From Advenella incenata (GTDB taxonomy: Bacteria; Pseudomonadota; Gammaproteobacteria; Burkholderiales; Burkholderiaceae_B), in contig NZ_SHKO01000004.1 in assembly GCF_004217095.1 (NCBI RefSeq), forward strand, positions 124,001 to 188,000: DNA of 64,000 nucleotides, in the 5' to 3' direction. A program made the translations under genes and the position numbers. The notes below the pieces were generated by a model. The model was not told the DNA's origin and made no database searches. It saw only the letters and a list, made by a program, of their open reading frames with translations. Shown here in pieces: positions 47,895-55,687 of this stretch. The first letter of the stretch is position 1; every line of letters begins with the position of its first letter.

Positions 47895-48410
47895 ATGACG
47901 ACGTTTTCCCATTCGTTTTCCATGACGAGCACTCGTCTTATTCTGTCTTCGTTTACCGAAGCCGATGCGCAAGATGCCTGGTCCTGCCAGACGCCGACGC
48001 TTGCTCGCTACATGGAATGGGACATGAGTCCGAATGAGGAAGCATTTCGGCACGTATGGCAGGGTTGGCTCAGCGGATTTGAGAAGGGGACAGATTTTGT
48101 TTTTTCCATCCGCCTGGTCAGGCACAATCAGTTTTTGGGCCTCTGTGGCGTGCATTCTGCAAATACTGGCTCGCCCGAACTTGGCATATGGATCCGCGAG
48201 GATGAGCATGGGAATGGCTACGGGCGTGAAGCGGTGCAAACGTTAGGCGTCTGGGCCAGAGCTACTTTGAATCCCGATATTCTGGTTTATCCCGTAGCAG
48301 AGGAAAACAGGGCAAGCCGTCGCATTGCACAATCGATGGGCGGCGTTATTGTCCAACGGGAACAGGCGCGCAAGTTTGTGCGTTTGACGTACCACATCGC
48401 TTGCCCGTGA
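47895..48410 (+). CDS. GNAT-family N-acetyltransferase (RimJ/RimL type)
   Basis: 171 residues. The N-terminal MTSTRLILSSFTEADAQDAW is the RimJ/RimL-type beta strand and loop; the acetyl-CoA pyrophosphate loop is seen in EDEHGNGYGREAVQTL, followed by VAEENRASRRIAQSMGG. Such enzymes acetylate protein N-termini or small amines; the target is not known. Divergent from dapC; a hairpin with a T run follows. Confidence 0.9.
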   Translation: MTTFSHSFSMTSTRLILSSFTEADAQDAWSCQTPTLARYMEWDMSPNEEAFRHVWQGWLSGFEKGTDFVFSIRLVRHNQFLGLCGVHSANTGSPELGIWIREDEHGNGYGREAVQTLGVWARATLNPDILVYPVAEENRASRRIAQSMGGVIVQREQARKFVRLTYHIACP

Positions 48411-48417
48411 ATGCGCA

Positions 48418-48454
48418 AAAACAGCCGTGCCCCTTGAAGGCAAACTGCTGTTTT
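48418..48454 (+). terminator. hairpin after the acetyltransferase gene
   Basis: AAAACAGC (48418-48425) and GCTGTTTT (48447-48454) pair, with an inner TGCC/GGCA stem in the loop, and T residues at the 3' edge. Good fit to an intrinsic terminator ahead of the tRNA promoter. Confidence 0.65.
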
Positions 48455-48518
48455 GGAGGTTATTTATCGCTTTTTATGGTTTTTTCGACTGTGAAAATCA
48501 TCGAATTGACATAATTTC

Positions 48519-48548
48519 TTTACGCAGAGCACCAAACCCTACTATAAT
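48519..48548 (+). promoter_or_regulatory. promoter of the tRNA-Leu gene
   Basis: TTTACG (48519-48524) and TATAAT (48543-48548) are 18 bases apart; transcription would begin a few bases before the tRNA 5' end. The -10 matches consensus exactly. Confidence 0.65.
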
Positions 48549-48562
48549 CCCCGTTCTTTGAT

Positions 48563-48647
48563 GCGAGCGTGGCGGAATTGGTAGACGCACTGGATTTAGG
48601 TTCCAGCGCCGAAAGGTGTAAGAGTTCGAGTCTCTTCGCTCGCACCA
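48563..48647 (+). tRNA. tRNA-Leu, anticodon UAG
   Basis: An 85-base class II tRNA with encoded CCA. Acceptor arms GCGAGCG and CGCTCGC pair perfectly; the anticodon arm CTGGA-TTTAGGT-TCCAG shows anticodon TAG (reads CUA and related Leu codons). The long variable arm GCGCCGAAAGGTGT and the T arm with GTTCGAGTC complete the structure. It stands alone and is followed by a 10-base-stem inverted repeat (48659-48668 with 48691-48700). Confidence 0.97.
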
Positions 48648-48741
48648 CAGTATTTAAACCTGTTGATTATATAGAATCAATAATCATCAAAATCAACGGG
48701 TTACGCATCTGTTTGCCGCTGCGGCACTGAAAAAATAACCA

Positions 48742-49944
48742 CTACCCAACGCGCTCCCGGGCTTCTGGCACCTGCATCCAATTGGCACGTTCAAGCAGCT
48801 TGGCGCGGATAGCTTCCAGTAAGGGGCCTTTACGGACCACCGTGATGCCTGGGATATTCGGCCTGCCTTTAGCCGGCCCAAAGTCCGGGTTCATCGCAAC
48901 TTCATGCGCATTTTGGAACATATTGCGATTACCGGTGTCCACGTATGATTCTGCCGGCACACCTTCGGCCAGCAGGATATCGAACTGCTCCAGCTCGATA
49001 TGGAAGTACTGGAAGGATTTCATTTCAAATTGCTGCACAATTGATTTCCCATTGACCAGATTCATTGCAGCAACCAGATTACCGTCAAAGCTGACGTGGT
49101 GACCAGGTGACATAAACAAGTCGCGGTGTGGCACATTGTCGGCGATGCAGCCTTTCTTAAAAAGGATCGGAAGAGCGCGCTTGGCGTCTTTGTCGGCGAT
49201 ACGGCTTTTGTAAAGCGTACGGTATCCGAGCCATTTTACGGTGGCGACGCCGCCACTGGCAGTTAATATTTTATCGCCGGCTTTTAGGTATTCAACCTGA
49301 ACCTCACCGTCTGGTGTCGCAATGTGTGTGCCTTTGAGGTAGCATGCAAACGTAAGCGTGTCTCCTTCCAATGTCATGTTGCCGTCAATCCATGGAGCGT
49401 TGAAATTGCCAACAATTTCACCCTCACTGTTTTTGAAAGTAAGTTTGCCATCGACAAAACTATAACTATTAGCGCCAATGACCTGTATTTCTGAACCCGG
49501 ACTCACAACCGTTAATTGAATTAATGAGCTGGACTGATCAATACTGGTTCCTGTCGAGTCATATATAAGCTTGCTACCCCCATTAACCCGAATATCAAAT
49601 GGGACTTGTCCACTGGATAGAAACTCTGGTGTAAATTCAAGTGTGGAACCATTCTCAACAAAAACAGTGGGCCTGGCTTCGGTCGTAAGGCCCTCCCATG
49701 CAGTAAACGCAACAAGCTTGACATTAGCGCCCTCGTCAAACCGTAAATCGGTTGTATAGTGAGAACCCTCTTTGCCCAAGACTGCCAAATTGAGTGGTTC
49801 AGGAGAGTCGGAAGGATTGTTGATTATTAATCTGCCAAGATGGCCATTATCCTCAATTTGCACATTAAGTGTGCCGTCTTCAACGTAGTCAGCTTGGTCG
49901 ACCGACAACGTCTTTACGTAATCATCAACATTTATATCTGCCAT
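48742..49944 (-). CDS. Hint-domain (Hint_2) protein with beta-rich N-terminal half
   Basis: About 400 residues. The first 195 are beta-strand-like, Gly/Asn/Ser-rich (for example VENGSTLEF, INNPSDSPEPLNL), resembling adhesin-type repeats, with no signal peptide. A Hint domain follows: nucleophile-position Cys201 in LTFACYLKGTHIATPDGEV, then VEYLKAGDKILT, and the His pair of SPGHHVSFDGNLVAAMNLV. Hedgehog/intein folds of this type can cleave the chain before the Cys; self-processing at Ala200-Cys201 is inferred. ATG 49944 has AGGTGA upstream; ATG 49965 is an alternative. Function unknown. It lies antisense beside the tRNA gene, next to AT-rich DNA, so lateral gain is plausible. Confidence 0.8.
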   Translation of the reverse strand: MADINVDDYVKTLSVDQADYVEDGTLNVQIEDNGHLGRLIINNPSDSPEPLNLAVLGKEGSHYTTDLRFDEGANVKLVAFTAWEGLTTEARPTVFVENGSTLEFTPEFLSSGQVPFDIRVNGGSKLIYDSTGTSIDQSSSLIQLTVVSPGSEIQVIGANSYSFVDGKLTFKNSEGEIVGNFNAPWIDGNMTLEGDTLTFACYLKGTHIATPDGEVQVEYLKAGDKILTASGGVATVKWLGYRTLYKSRIADKDAKRALPILFKKGCIADNVPHRDLFMSPGHHVSFDGNLVAAMNLVNGKSIVQQFEMKSFQYFHIELEQFDILLAEGVPAESYVDTGNRNMFQNAHEVAMNPDFGPAKGRPNIPGITVVRKGPLLEAIRAKLLERANWMQVPEARERVG

Positions 49945-50764
49945 GAGTTCACCTATCCTGTTCATTCTCTAATTTTTGTCTTGGATGAGTGAGCCTGCAT
50001 ATTCACCCTTACCGTTTGTAAATAATGGAAATATTTGACAGACTGATTATTAACAGATATGAGGTGAAAATCAACGGATATTTATGTTTGCTCACTCCTG
50101 GCAGTGAAATAATTCTTAAATAAACACAATTATTTATGAAATATGACAGTCAATTATCAGGGTGGTCAGAATTTTTGGGCAGTATGTCCGCCTCGCCAAT
50201 CCGATAGTTCCAGTGGTGTACGGATCCCTATGGAAAATAATCTGGCAAAAAAAGACGCCTTTTGGTTTTTCATTCATTGGCCGCTCCTTTTGCAATTGAT
50301 CTTATCGAACACGGGTAAACCCGAGATTGTTAACAAACGTTAAGTTTCGTAATATTCCGCAATGCATGCGTTCCATCCTAAGTGTCGTATGCATTTTCGC
50401 CTTTCGGCACGCGTGCCTGGGCGTTTTTTTACGTCCTCTATCGGGCGGCAGGGGTAGTGGCTGCGCCGGATTAACCACATTTGTCATTACACTTTTGCCA
50501 TTAACTCACCCGAACGCGTGTCTCGTTGGTGATGGTGCTCATTGGCAGTATTCAATTTGCTTCATATCCGGAAATATGCCGTCCGCACTGTCGTAGCTGT
50601 GCGTCAATCTGGATCGCATTACAGTATGCAGCAGCATATTCCTTGCATCTCAAACTCCTCTGCGTTATCACAATCGTTATACTTAAGAGCAATAACAATT
50701 GAATCAGAAGTTCGTTCAAATAATATAGGCCCTTTTATACACTGGGTCATTTGGGAGACATATA
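49945..50764. other. 820-base AT-rich stretch without a convincing gene
   Basis: Composition is clearly lower in GC than neighbouring genes. Open frames here (for example 50143-50343 and 50327-50596) lack ribosome binding sites and domain features. It carries GAGTGAGC/GCTCACTC (49987-49994 and 50090-50097) and an 11-base word, AAAATCAACGG (50067-50077), that also occurs beyond the Hint gene at 48689-48699. It holds the promoters of the Hint gene (left) and of the Bug gene (right). Confidence 0.45.
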
Positions 50765-51721
50765 TTGAAGCGTTCGACATTCATGGCATTGACCTTATCC
50801 TTGGCTTGCACGCCTGCGCTGGCTGCTTATCCGGAACGGCCTATCACCTGGGTCATTCCCAGCCCGCCAGGCGACGGCTCAGATTCCATCGGCCGCTTGC
50901 TTGCAGATAAGGTAGGCAGGGCGCTCGGGCAAACAATCGTGGTACAGAACAAACCGGGGGCAGGGGGAGTGATTGGGTCGGAGTCGGTTGCCGGCGCCAA
51001 ACCCGACGGGTATACCATGATTGTCGGCAATGCCGGCTCGCATGGAATCAATGCGGCTATCTATAGCAAATTGCGCTACGACGTTGTTAAAAGCTTCCGC
51101 CCCGTGGGCTTGTTCTGCACAGCAGCCAATGTGTTGGCGGTTCGCCAGGATTTGCCGGTCAGCAATCTGAAAGAATTTGTCGCCTACGTAAAGAACAGCA
51201 AAACCTCGCTGAATTATTCCTCAGGCGGTATCGGCAGTTCGGCTCATCTTTCTGCAGAATTGTTCAAGAGTCTTGCCGACGTGCCGTTGGTTCACATTCC
51301 GTATCGTGGCGCAACACCGGCGGTTCAGGCCGTGCTATCGGATGAGGTGGTTACCATGATTGGCAATTTGCCCCCGTGGCTAAGTCAGATCAAGTCGGGC
51401 AAGGCCAAGGCGTTGGCGGTGACCACAAAGGAGCGTGTGCCAGAGCTGCCCGACGTACCGACACTGGCAGAAACCTATCCGGGATTTGAAACGGTAGCGT
51501 GGTTTGGCTTGCTGGCGCCGGCCGGAACGCCAAATGAAATAATAGAAAGCGTGAACAAGCAAATCAACGTGGCGCTGGCATCTGCAGAAATTCAGGAGCG
51601 GCTTAAGGCAGTCAGTTGTGCGCCGGCCGGTGGCACGCCCGAGGAGTTTGCCGGGCGCATCCGCAATGATGTCAGTCGTTGGAAAAAACTGGCCCAGGAA
51701 AAGAACATCAAGGCCGATTGA
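50765..51721 (+). CDS. Bug-family tripartite tricarboxylate-type solute-binding protein
   Basis: 318-residue periplasmic receptor of the very large Bordetella uptake gene (Bug/TctC) family. Signal peptide of about 20 residues ending in PALA, then the family start AYPERPITWVIPSPPGDGSD, the ligand-binding loop NKPGAGGVIGSESVAGAKPDG and HIPYRGATPAVQAVLSDEV. Ligands are carboxylates such as tricarboxylic, aromatic or sugar acids; the specificity is not readable. Starts at TTG 50765 after GGAGAC. No TctA/TctB permease is adjacent, normal for this family. Converges with the enolase-superfamily gene, 33 bases between stops. Confidence 0.92.
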   Translation: MKRSTFMALTLSLACTPALAAYPERPITWVIPSPPGDGSDSIGRLLADKVGRALGQTIVVQNKPGAGGVIGSESVAGAKPDGYTMIVGNAGSHGINAAIYSKLRYDVVKSFRPVGLFCTAANVLAVRQDLPVSNLKEFVAYVKNSKTSLNYSSGGIGSSAHLSAELFKSLADVPLVHIPYRGATPAVQAVLSDEVVTMIGNLPPWLSQIKSGKAKALAVTTKERVPELPDVPTLAETYPGFETVAWFGLLAPAGTPNEIIESVNKQINVALASAEIQERLKAVSCAPAGGTPEEFAGRIRNDVSRWKKLAQEKNIKAD

Positions 51722-51754
51722 TACGATGCTTGCGGTCTGGCAGCAGTAGTGCAG

Positions 51755-52915
51755 TCAGACTGCCAGCAACGTTTCAATGCCAAACGGCACAGGCTTGAAG
51801 GGATGGGCGCTTATCAATTGCATGTCGGGCTCCACACCCAGGCCAGTACGGTTGGGAACATGGTATTTGCCTTTTTCCAGCGTCGGGTGTTGCTGCCCGA
51901 CCAGCGCATCATATAGCGGGCTTTCCTCGAATTGTAATTCGAGCATATGGGCCTTGCTGGCGACACAAGCGACATGCAGCGATGCGACAGTGCACACCGG
52001 ACCGGTCGGATTGTGGGGGGCGAACAGCACATCGTGTGCGGCAGCCATTTCTGCAATTGCCAGCATATGGGCCGGACCGCCGCAATACTTGATATCGGGC
52101 ATGACCACATCGAGCAGTTTTTCACGAATCTGCATCTCGAAGGAAGCGACGCCAACCTGGGTTTCTGCTGCTGCAATGAGTACGTTCTGTTCATTGGCGC
52201 GAGCCTTGATTGTGCGCAGCGAATCCCAGTTGTCATAGGTTTCTGCAAGAGGACATTCAAACCAGTGCAGGCCAACTGCCTGCAATTGATCCAGTACATC
52301 AAGCGCGCTTTTCTCGTCGAAACGCCAGTGACAATCCACCATTAATCTGGCTTGAGGTCCAACGGCTTCACGGATGGCATACAGGCAATCTACCCCGTGT
52401 TGGATCAACTGGTCAGCTTCTCCTGCAGCGCATGCATCCGGTGTGACGCCGTCAAAGGGCGCAGCCTTGAATCCCGAGAAGCCTGCAGCGGCAGCTCTTC
52501 TGGCTGTGGCGGCAAAGCCTGCCGGCGTGCGCTCGACCGTGGCGCGATTAATGTTTGCGTATACTGAAATTGCTTTTCGTTGCAGCGGGGCAAGCACGGC
52601 ATGTAGTGGCACAGCATCCTGCTCGGCACGAATCGTCCAGAGCGCCTGGGCCAGGGCGCTGAGCACCGCATTGGACACCAGTCCGCCAGGTAGCGAGGCT
52701 GACGGTCGCAACTGTGCAATGGCCGCTTCTACCGTCATGCCTACCAGCGGCTGACCATGCAACTGGGTCGCGGTGTGAAGGGCCATTTCCCAGCCGTTAA
52801 GCGAGGCTTCTCCCCAGGCCCGGCTGCCATCATCCAATTGAACGAGAATGAAAAACCAGTTTGTTTTTGGGGAAACATTGAACGGTACAGCAGTGACGGA
52901 CGCGATCGTACTCAT
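51755..52915 (-). CDS. enolase-superfamily sugar-acid dehydratase (mandelate racemase/galactonate dehydratase group)
   Basis: 386 residues of the mandelate racemase/muconate lactonising fold. Metal ligands Asp194 (MVDCHW), Glu220 (HWFECPL) and Glu251 (AAAETQVG); likely acid/base residues are Lys150 (GFSGFKAAPFD), His196 next to the first ligand and His301 (FAPHNPTGPV). The DxH plus PHNPxGP pattern is that of acid-sugar dehydratases such as D-galactonate dehydratase, rather than muconate cycloisomerases. The exact aldonate is not determined. Convergent with the Bug gene, which may bring in its substrate. Confidence 0.85.
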   Translation of the reverse strand: MSTIASVTAVPFNVSPKTNWFFILVQLDDGSRAWGEASLNGWEMALHTATQLHGQPLVGMTVEAAIAQLRPSASLPGGLVSNAVLSALAQALWTIRAEQDAVPLHAVLAPLQRKAISVYANINRATVERTPAGFAATARRAAAAGFSGFKAAPFDGVTPDACAAGEADQLIQHGVDCLYAIREAVGPQARLMVDCHWRFDEKSALDVLDQLQAVGLHWFECPLAETYDNWDSLRTIKARANEQNVLIAAAETQVGVASFEMQIREKLLDVVMPDIKYCGGPAHMLAIAEMAAAHDVLFAPHNPTGPVCTVASLHVACVASKAHMLELQFEESPLYDALVGQQHPTLEKGKYHVPNRTGLGVEPDMQLISAHPFKPVPFGIETLLAV

Positions 52916-53161
52916 ATTTGTTCAGGCATGCCAGTAGGATGGATTGGAATCTTCATTGCTCAGCAGGACAGGCGGCTTTCCGGAAAAAGTGTTATTTCAG
53001 ATGTTATCAACAGCAATATCCTGGAAGTCATAATCATAATGCAGTTCGAAGTGGGAGGGCGCAGGATTGTAAGTATGTCAATGTGAAACATTAGGCTTGT
53101 GATTTTCCGGTAAGCTATGGTGCAGCATCGATGCACCGAAATTATAAAAAGGAGTATTCAA

Positions 53162-53479
53162 ATGAAAATGATGACATATGTGGTAGGCGCAATGTGTGTC
53201 GTGGCGTCCTTGCAAGCCTATGCGGCAGAGCCGGTAAAGCCGGCGCATCAACACGCCGCATCAGTGTGCAAGCATGTGCAGGACACGGCAGAGGCTACAT
53301 TGCAGGCGCGCAAGGGTGGTCACAATGACAGGGCCGGGGACAAGGCCAAGCTGGGCAACAAGAGTAATGATCCGATGTTTACGTATGCTATTGATGTTGC
53401 GTACGATAGCGACGTTAACAAGACAGGTATCGGAAAGGAAGCGTACGACTATTGCATGTTGCACAAGGCAGGCGCTTGA
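53162..53479 (+). CDS. small secreted protein with two cysteines
   Basis: 105 residues with a signal peptide (MKMMTYVVGAMCVVASLQAYA, cleaved before AEPV). The mature part has Cys36 (SVCKHV) and Cys97 (YDYCML), probably a disulphide, with charged helices between (LQARKGGHNDRAGDKAK). AAGGAG six bases before ATG 53162 fixes the start. The layout recalls small periplasmic proteins common in Burkholderiales (Cys...basic helix...AYDYC), but no named family can be given. Monocistronic, with its own short upstream region. Confidence 0.75.
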   Translation: MKMMTYVVGAMCVVASLQAYAAEPVKPAHQHAASVCKHVQDTAEATLQARKGGHNDRAGDKAKLGNKSNDPMFTYAIDVAYDSDVNKTGIGKEAYDYCMLHKAGA

Positions 53480-54055
53480 TCTGGTCCGGGTTGTTGGTGT
53501 ATGAAATCCTGGATTCAGGCACTTGTTGTTATCGCCAATAGTGTTGCAAGCCATTCAATGGCGCTTCGGTTTGGTGCAAATGTCGCACCAAACCGGTGCT
53601 GGCGCTGCATATTGTCGTGTCGTTGATGTTCTACCTCGATTCTATAACTTGTCTTGGCCCTTTAATTTGCCATGTTCCTGTAATACTCTGCGTACCTGGG
53701 TGATTAACGGCGCGTCGGTGAGGGCCGTTGCCCATCTTCTGGTCCCACAATATCGTACATAAAAACTAATAGGCTGAACAATAGTGCAGACGCAATAACG
53801 ATCACCGATTGCGTCTTCTGTACCCAATTTCTTTGCCGGCCAAAAGGTGTCGTTGCCGTTGGCCAATGCCATTGCTTCCAGTCTTTGGCGCTTTGTCAAT
53901 AAAACGGGCACAAGTTTTGCTTTATCAATGATGAGATACGCCCAGCACTGCGCCCGCATGCGAGCAGGCTGGTCGATCCCGGACACAGGTGTTTAACACA
54001 TATGTGAATGCTTTGGGCACCGCCGCAAAGCCTGTCTGTAACTGGAGAAATAAGT
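53480..54055. other. 576-base gap upstream of the first porin
   Basis: No supported gene. It contains a strong inverted repeat (53567-53595), a 10-base palindrome CACATATGTG (53997-54006), and the porin ribosome binding region. A long untranslated upstream region suits porins, which are often regulated post-transcriptionally by small RNAs. Confidence 0.45.
53567..53595. repeat. 11-base perfect inverted repeat
   Basis: CGGTTTGGTGC (53567-53577) and GCACCAAACCG (53585-53595) around a 7-base loop, with further partial pairing outside. There is no T run on either strand, so it might be an operator or RNA structure rather than a terminator. Confidence 0.6.
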
Positions 54056-55231
54056 ATGAACAAGAGTCTGTTGTCGGGATTGGTGCTGACCGCTTTCGCG
54101 GGCCTGGCGCAAGCCGAAACATCGGTGCAACTGTACGGGTTGGTTGATGCCGGTGTGGGATATTCACAAAAGAAGGTCACCTATGGTGACAGTTGGGTCA
54201 AGACCCGTGACATCGGCCTGGTCGATGGCATTGGCGGCACCAATAACTGGGGCTTGAAAGGCAATGAAGATCTGGGCAATGGCACCAGCGCCATTTTTCA
54301 GTTGGAAAGCGGCTTTAGCCTTGGGACCGGTCGTTCTCTGTCCGAAGATACGCTGTTTAGCAGGCGCGCGCTGGTGGGGTTAACAGGGGCAGACTGGGGT
54401 ACAGTGATGCTGGGCCGCCAGTTTAACGTGGCCGATGATCTGCTATCCCCCCTGGATCCCTTTGGTACCAATTTCGGACAGGCCGGTGTCACAGGCGGTG
54501 CGTTTGGCGATGCTGTCTCGGCCAATATGTCCGACTCGGTAAAATATATGAGCCCGGTCTGGAGCGGCTTTCAATTCGGAGTGGGATTTTCCGGGCGTAA
54601 TCAGAAAACGGAATACAGCAGCGGCGCCGGGCGCAGTGTAGATAGAGACACTTCTAACTGGATTACCGCGGGGCTGTCCTATACTAATGGTCCCTTGACC
54701 GCAGCCGCAGCTTATGACAGGTTTCGTAGTGACCTGACACTGGGGGATCAACATGAAAAATCCACCAGCAATATGTGGAATGTTGGTCTTACCTATGATT
54801 TCAGTGTGGTCAAGGCGCACTTGATGTATGGCCAGACCCGCGGTGCTCTGCCAGCGTCAGGCTTGTCGTCAGGACTGATCTATTCACTGGATACCGCATT
54901 TGCTGATAGTGGTTATCCGGCATTACTCAGCAGTACCAGTGGATATCGTCAGCAGGCATGGCTGGCCGGACTGACGATTCCGGTTGGTGACGCTGGTAAA
55001 GTCATGTTGTCCTATCAGGGCAATCATGTGAAAAACTCGGACAGTGTGTTCGACAAGGCGCGCGGCAGCCTGCATATTGGCAGCCTCGGATATAGTCAGG
55101 ATTTGTCCAAACGTACCACGCTCTATGCCGTTGCGTCTTACGGCAGTGGCAATGTGCGGTTTGATGCGTTGGACGATAAGGTCAAGCTTAAATCCACATT
55201 AATTGCTGCAGGAATACAACACCGCTTCTAA
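54056..55231 (+). CDS. Gram-negative trimeric porin (Porin_4 type)
   Basis: Outer-membrane diffusion channel, 391 residues. Signal peptide of about 20 residues ending LAQA, then SVQLYGLVDAGVGYSQ, the first strand of the 16-stranded barrel; the constriction-loop region follows FGRRALVGL-like FSRRALVGLTGADWG. The C-terminus ends IQHRF with the terminal Phe needed for assembly by BamA. GGAGAA precedes ATG 54056. A terminator-type hairpin follows and a second, similar porin lies 456 bases further, indicating tandem duplication and divergence. Confidence 0.94.
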   Translation: MNKSLLSGLVLTAFAGLAQAETSVQLYGLVDAGVGYSQKKVTYGDSWVKTRDIGLVDGIGGTNNWGLKGNEDLGNGTSAIFQLESGFSLGTGRSLSEDTLFSRRALVGLTGADWGTVMLGRQFNVADDLLSPLDPFGTNFGQAGVTGGAFGDAVSANMSDSVKYMSPVWSGFQFGVGFSGRNQKTEYSSGAGRSVDRDTSNWITAGLSYTNGPLTAAAAYDRFRSDLTLGDQHEKSTSNMWNVGLTYDFSVVKAHLMYGQTRGALPASGLSSGLIYSLDTAFADSGYPALLSSTSGYRQQAWLAGLTIPVGDAGKVMLSYQGNHVKNSDSVFDKARGSLHIGSLGYSQDLSKRTTLYAVASYGSGNVRFDALDDKVKLKSTLIAAGIQHRF

Positions 55232-55253
55232 ACGATCATCCAAAATGTCGTAA

Positions 55254-55296
55254 AAAAGCCTGATTGATGCGAAAAAGCGACATCTTTCAGGCTTTT
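55254..55296 (+). terminator. long-stem terminator after the first porin
   Basis: AAAAGCCTG (55254-55262) pairs with CAGGCTTTT (55288-55296); the loop can form a second GATG/CATC stem. The T run at the 3' edge supports transcription stop. Confidence 0.7.
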
Positions 55297-55687
55297 GCTA
55301 TTGCGGTATTTTTCTGGTGTCACCGGGTGCTTCTGCACTGAGTGCGCCGTCATGCCTGCTATCGCGCCGGCTACGCGCGACATCTCCATATACATGCTTC
55401 CGAAGCTTTTTTCCTTTACATGGATCAAGGCGATGAACAGCTCCTCAAAAATACAATACTTCTCAAGCTGCTTCCGTAACCCTTTGATTCAAAAAGATAA
55501 GTGGGCCCGTATGCAGTGGTTTGTCAACATGGTTGGCGTGTTTGCTCTTTACGTACAGGCAAACACGACAATCATGGTGTCGAGCTACCGGTTAATCCGG
55601 TGAAGCTGGCCGGTGTCATACCGCTAGCCCAAAGGTGTTGAAGTAATCCGGTACGCCGGAATGAAATTTGTAAATGGAGTATTCAAT

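Noticed and set aside
48659-48700. Stem-loop after tRNA-Leu read as a terminator
   Set aside because: The 10-base stem (one G-T pair) has a 22-base loop and no T tract, so it does not meet the normal criteria; kept only as an inverted repeat.
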